Assembly (NCBI GenBank): GCA_033032175.1
Contig: CM065309.1
Location: 14,074,001-14,138,000 of the forward strand
Reading direction: 5' to 3'
Length of the DNA: 64,000 nt
Origin: Saturnia japonica
Lineage: Eukaryota; Arthropoda; Insecta; Lepidoptera; Saturniidae
In this document: piece after piece, positions 59,630 to 64,000 of the stretch
Numbering within the stretch: position 1 is the stretch's first letter
Layout of the letters: each line of letters starts with the position of its first letter
Position numbers and translations under genes: made by a program
Notes under the pieces: model-generated
What the model was told of the DNA's origin: nothing
Database searches by the model: none
Seen by the model: the letters and a program-made list of their open reading frames with translations, nothing else

Positions 59630-60704
59630 CTGTAAAATAAAATATAAACGCAGATTTGTCAATTGTTTTAGACTCAGATAGTCGAGTTCGCACATACAGG
59701 TAGACCTATAAAAAAGTTTTAGTTAATATTGTTAGATTCTATAATAAGGTCCTTAAGATCATGTCGAGAAGGTTTTACTGTTGGAAGGATATTATAGAGT
59801 GGATCATTACGTGAATGATATTGATTGATACGTATACTGATACTTGAAATATAGCATATTAAAATGTTAAGGGTAGGTATAGGTACTCACGAATAAGTGA
59901 AATTATGTTAATATGTAGGTTGTTCAGTCTGTTTTTTTACTCCAACGATATTCTGACATGGATAGGATCTAGTTTATAAAGTAATATTTTTCGGTAACTT
60001 TCGAGTTTTAAAATCCTTGACCGTAATGAATATAATGATAATATAAACAAACTAGCTGTGTATCGCTGCTCCACACGCGTATATTACGCAATAATTATAT
60101 TCATCTCGTTTTTTTTTATTGACAATTCATATAGCCTGTTAATTATGGAATGACTCATTATGCTTACCGTGTACATAATTCCATAGAAATCGGTCATGCC
60201 ATTTTTACGGGAATACAAACTCATAAAAAAAAAATTAGAATTATATTATTCGCGATCAGTAAGTACTCTTTATAATAAAAGTTCGCACTATTCTTTATAA
60301 CAGAATTCTATCAGGTTAATAGGGGGAAAAAAATCTACAAACAGAACTACATATTTATTAATATAGATACGAGTATGTAAACCTTTTTAATTTTATGATT
60401 GCAAAATTTAAATAATACAAATATACCAGTTTTATGACGTCTATTTTTAATCACTGTCCCCAACTGAGAGATCGAAATCAGCATATACGATGAAGCTTTC
60501 CTGTATACACACGACCAGCGTCATGAATGTTTATGTTAGGATATTTATGATTGAAATTAAGTCTATGTTGTCTGTACTTGATATTTTATTATGTCAATAA
60601 ATGAGCACTGGTTACGCGTGGTTGTATTTCTTTCTTACAATAACTATACAACAGTTTAGTGATAACAGTCTAATTAACTATGAAGTAGGTAGGTATATCC
60701 ATAT
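59630..60704. other. Upstream region of the histidine-rich cuticular gene
   Basis: The missing first exon (ATG plus a few codons) and promoter should lie here or further right. I could not pick a phase-0 ATG-donor pair with confidence. 60118-60220 is a family E repeat copy. Confidence 0.4.
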
Positions 60705-61330
60705 ACTAATATTATAAATGCGAAAGTAACTCTGTCTGTCTGTTACGTTTTCATGTCTAAACCGCTGAACCAATTTTTATGAATTTTGGTATAGAGTAGA
60801 TTGGATCTTGGGAAAGGACTTAGGGTATTTTTTGTAGCGAAAATAAAACTTTAAGGGTAAAAAATAGGAGATGAAAGTATGTAAGAGGGAATTCTATCAG
60901 CATCCATGACAGCGCGTTTGTTGATTTGAAATGACAGCGTTGTCAACGTAACAATTTTGTTGATTTATTGACATTGTTATACTTAATAAGAAATGTATTG
61001 TATTTCTAATAATTGCCTATTAAATGATAGTCCAGTATTATATAACTGTTTTAACTACGCAGTAAGGCATAATGACTGTTTTATTTTATGACGCTGTCAA
61101 ACCACGGCTCGCGGGTATTTATGTATTGTAAGCGATATACCAATTGTAAATTATCTGGATTATACAGTTTTGCTACAAGTGAATTATTTCATTGTGTTAT
61201 TCCACATGTGGTGAAAATAAAACTAGGGCGAAAGTTTGTATGAAGAACCCATTCATATTTATGCTTTTGGTAAGAAAGGAGTAAATGGGGTTTCACGTTT
61301 TTAAAAAACGTTCCCGCAGGCCGGTACAAT
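60705..61330. repeat. Possible RTE-type LINE-derived sequence
   Basis: It begins 'atactaatattataaatgcg' and 'aagtaactctgtctgtct', a very common lepidopteran repeat phrase associated, from memory, with RTE-type LINE 3' regions. It continues with 'aataaaactttaagggt' and 'acatgtggtgaaaataaaac'. No coding remnant was recognised. The family is uncertain. Confidence 0.4.
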
Positions 61331-62736
61331 AAGGTATGATTTTAATTATTTTAGAAGTTTTATTGGAATGTATAAAGTGTTGGATTCATATTGGCATATA
61401 ATGACAATATCATACAAACCTATCTATGATTTTCTTTTATAAATATAGCATGTCTATATTAATAAATCTGTAGTCCTTTCTGTATTTTTAATATTTTTCC
61501 AAAATTTCCCAATACGCATATTATATTACCGATACTGATCACGAATATGCCATTAAATATTTTTTGTCTGTCGGTCTATCTGTTTGTATGTCTGCATTTA
61601 ACTCAAAAACGGCTTGACCGATTTTTATGAAATTTTGTACACGGGATACTTATATCAGCGATCAGTTGATAAGGTATAATAAATTTCAATATTATTTTAG
61701 ATACCTAATGTAAAAAAAAACAAAAAAATTTACATTTTCTTTAATTCAATTACGTACACGGGAAGTATAAGTCATTCCATGAATGATAAGTAATGATAAT
61801 TTTCAATAAAACTTTTGGGAATCGTATCTTAGATTGAAACTATAATATGATCTTCGCACATACAAGCTGAAACCGAATCGCGACTAACAAAAAGATAGTC
61901 ACTATAATGGATATATCCCCATGTGCATTACTGTCGTCGCGAACCAGTCGGGTACAAATCCCTTTCACCCCGCTTATTTAGTGGATATTCACCAGATGAT
62001 CCCGGAATGTCACACACCAGAGCGTACTAACTACTATGACGGGTGTTACGCAATTGTCGTGTCCAACACCCAATTGTTTAGCAGTTTGTATTTTATAAAT
62101 GAGGAATACTTACTGGAAACCACATTTTGTATCAATTAGTTTGTATCAGTTACTTTGCTTGTTGGACTTCAACTATTCTCAGAACCGATTGGGATTTCCT
62201 TTAAATGTTGTTGTGCATGTGAGGATTTTTCGGTGAGATTATAGAGACATATAATGAGGCCCTCGACAATTACCTTAAATCGTTACTAATTTGCGAAACC
62301 GGTTTCCTTTTCACGCCAAGGGCGGCGGCGGTTACACCTGGTTTGTTCGATTAATTTGTTTAATTATTTTTAACTGAATGTTACCGATTATACTTGTATA
62401 CATCGTTCTATTACATTTTCGCTATAATACGGTATTGACAAAAGTAAATTAATTAATTGTAATAATATAATATATGAAATGATATATACTTCTATACAAT
62501 AAAATTTAAACACCCCTGATGTTTGGTTTTGAATGAGTATTACGATTTTTTTACGGTTAAAAAAAAATGCCTCTTAATTGCACATATAAGGTATCGTTTG
62601 ACGACTATTGATGTTTGAAATTAAAATTAAATTTCCTTAGCTAGCGTGTTTTTTTCAACAGGTATGTTTTTACCCTTTGAGAGTAATTTTTAAAATGATA
62701 GAAACAAAGACACAAGACAATAAAAAAAAAGGTTAT
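61331..62736. other. Intergenic, mostly nothing recognised
   Basis: Family E fragment near 61555-61690. 61921-62139 is a 72-codon frame with a B-box-like 'gtcgggtacaaatccc', more likely part of a tRNA-derived repeat than a gene. 62300-62340 is locally GC-rich. Confidence 0.4.
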
Positions 62737-63770
62737 TTAGTATCTTGTATTTCCTCCCCGAGCTCTAATGACTATTTCCATGTGGATTCCTCATGAAACG
62801 GATGAGAGTCACAATCTTATGTTGTGGGATGTTATCTCATTCTTCTCGTAAAACTCTTTTAAGCTGGCCAAGCGGCTCCGGAGCAGGATCTCTCGCTCTT
62901 ATTCGTCCCTTCAACTCGTTCCGTTAGTGTTTTATGGGATTCATATTCGGGCTTTTTGCTGGCCAGCCCATAACCGTAATCCTCACTTCGTTCAGGTATT
63001 CATTTACAATGCTTACGGTATGAGGGCATATTGCCAGGGGCATTGTCATGCATAAAAATGAACTCTTCGCCAATAAAATTTGCGTAAAATACTACACGAG
63101 GCTGCTGACACTCTTCGATGTAACATGGCCCATTTAATGACGGTAAGCGAGATCCAGATAAAAAAGCAAGTTCGGTTTTCCATCGGCGCTTATGCCTCCT
63201 CAAACCATCCATGAACCGCCACCGTAACTGACTCTTTCTTCATTGCAGCACTATGCAAAACGCTCTTTCTTCGATAAACCTTCTTTTTTCCGTCGTTACC
63301 ATACAGCATGCTCTTACATTCGTCAGGAAAGAGAATTTTGCTACATTGAAGGTATGACCAATTTAAGTGCTTACGTGCAAAGTGAAGGTGCGCTCTTCGG
63401 TGGTCTACCGTCAATTTTGGGCTACTAGCTGGTTTATGAGGTTTCAAGCCATCCTTCGCGAATCTTCTTCTAATAGTAGAAACGCTCACAGTCAGTCCTC
63501 GAATCAAACGGACCCGCTTCTGTAATTAAATGCAGTTAAATCGACGATTACTTAGAGAAATTGACACAATATACTGGTCATCTTGTTCAGACGTCTCTCG
63601 ATGTCTACCATAATCCTGGACGGCGAGTAAACATACCAGTCTCCCGATAACGCTAATACACTATTGACATCAGAGAGGCTAAGATGCAATTGTGCGGCCA
63701 CAACACATTGACTAAGCCCTGAATTCAGGAACGCCACGACTTGGGCGGCCTCCCTGGGTGAGATATCCAT
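62737..63770 (-). pseudogene. Tc1-like (DD34E) transposase pseudogene
   Basis: The minus strand begins MDISPREAAQVVAFLNSGLS (helix-turn-helix) at 63770. It continues in other frames with IRGLTVSVSTIRRRF, TVDHRRAHLHFARKHLNW, the first catalytic block ILFPDECKS, FIFMHDNAPG (second block), SPNMNPIKH (third block), and the C-terminus IRARDPAPEPLGQLK ending at 62737. Lesions are at least three frameshifts or deletions and a stop. In the third block the expected acidic residue of PIEH is Lys (PIKH) and the preceding Asp is Asn. It is clearly dead. Inverted ends were not identified; the right one would be close to the window edge. Confidence 0.88.
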
Positions 63771-64000
63771 ATTTGTTAGAAAAACATTTATTTGGTAAGA
63801 TGTAATAAAGCTTAGTTACCAATTACTATTAAAAAAATCGATATTTTTGGCAAAAAAGGGATTAAATTGAGAAATTCCGACGGCAAACACATTGAAAACA
63901 ATCTACACATTGAGCTCTACATTCATTTATTCGATGAAAATTCAAAAATTTAAATTCAAATTTGGAATTGTGTAGACTAAACTGCCAGCGGAGTATTTTT
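63771..64000. other. Right flank of Tc1-like relic
   Basis: AT-rich and non-coding. It may hold the right end of the Tc1-like element, but no matching left terminus was seen. Confidence 0.35.

Noticed and set aside
60118..60180. ATG plus donor (minus strand near 60172) as first exon of the histidine-rich cuticular gene
   Set aside because: The phase would fit, but the segment lies in a dispersed family E repeat, so a real exon there is unlikely.

Overview
The window looks like nuclear DNA from an insect, most probably a moth or butterfly (Lepidoptera). The host genes are intron-split and AT-rich. Two genes encode arthropod cuticular proteins with the RR-2 chitin-binding consensus. The retroelement is an errantivirus of the gypsy/TED type, and the interspersed repeats (tRNA-headed SINEs, a SINE tail containing the phrase gcccagcagtgg, CTAGT-ended repeats) are of kinds common in Lepidoptera. 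The species assignment is inference; no database search was possible.

Layout. 1-1.44 kb: 5' part of a MEAF6/Eaf6 gene (minus strand, NuA4/MYST histone acetyltransferase subunit), running off the left edge. 2.1-2.6 kb: a GC-richer block with imperfect terminal inverted repeats (MITE or promoter/first exon). 3.17-5.36 kb: a decayed DDE transposon with about 270-bp inverted repeats. 5.8-9.4 kb: a complete five-exon Pex2 gene (plus strand, peroxisomal RING ubiquitin ligase). 9.5-15.24 kb: a very young errantivirus with identical 307-bp LTRs and a 4-bp target duplication, inserted 17 bp after the Pex2 poly(A) signal. It carries an intact env, but protease, reverse transcriptase and most of RNase H are deleted, so that Gag and integrase form one ORF. 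16.66-27.36 kb: a four-exon RR-2 cuticular protein gene (minus strand) with a long low-complexity N-terminal exon and a 7.9-kb intron. 28-57 kb: gene-poor DNA with a mariner relic (in the cuticular gene intron, 23.1-24.3 kb), a DD41D Tc1/mariner element (34.1-35.4 kb), a hAT element with a perfect 8-bp target duplication (39.7-43.4 kb), a foldback (52.4-52.7 kb), a truncated LINE (53.1-55.1 kb) and many SINE or Helitron-like copies. 57.58-59.63 kb: a second RR-2 cuticular gene with a histidine-rich tail (minus strand; its first exon was not found). 62.7-63.8 kb: a dead Tc1-like transposase.

Functionally the host genes are unrelated housekeeping genes (MEAF6, Pex2) next to two cuticle genes that probably belong to a larger cuticular protein cluster. 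The most interesting object is the errantivirus: a recent insertion that cannot encode its own reverse transcriptase, has an uninterrupted Gag-integrase fusion and an env reading frame whose predicted splice sites join in frame. No CRISPR array, rRNA or functional tRNA gene was seen.
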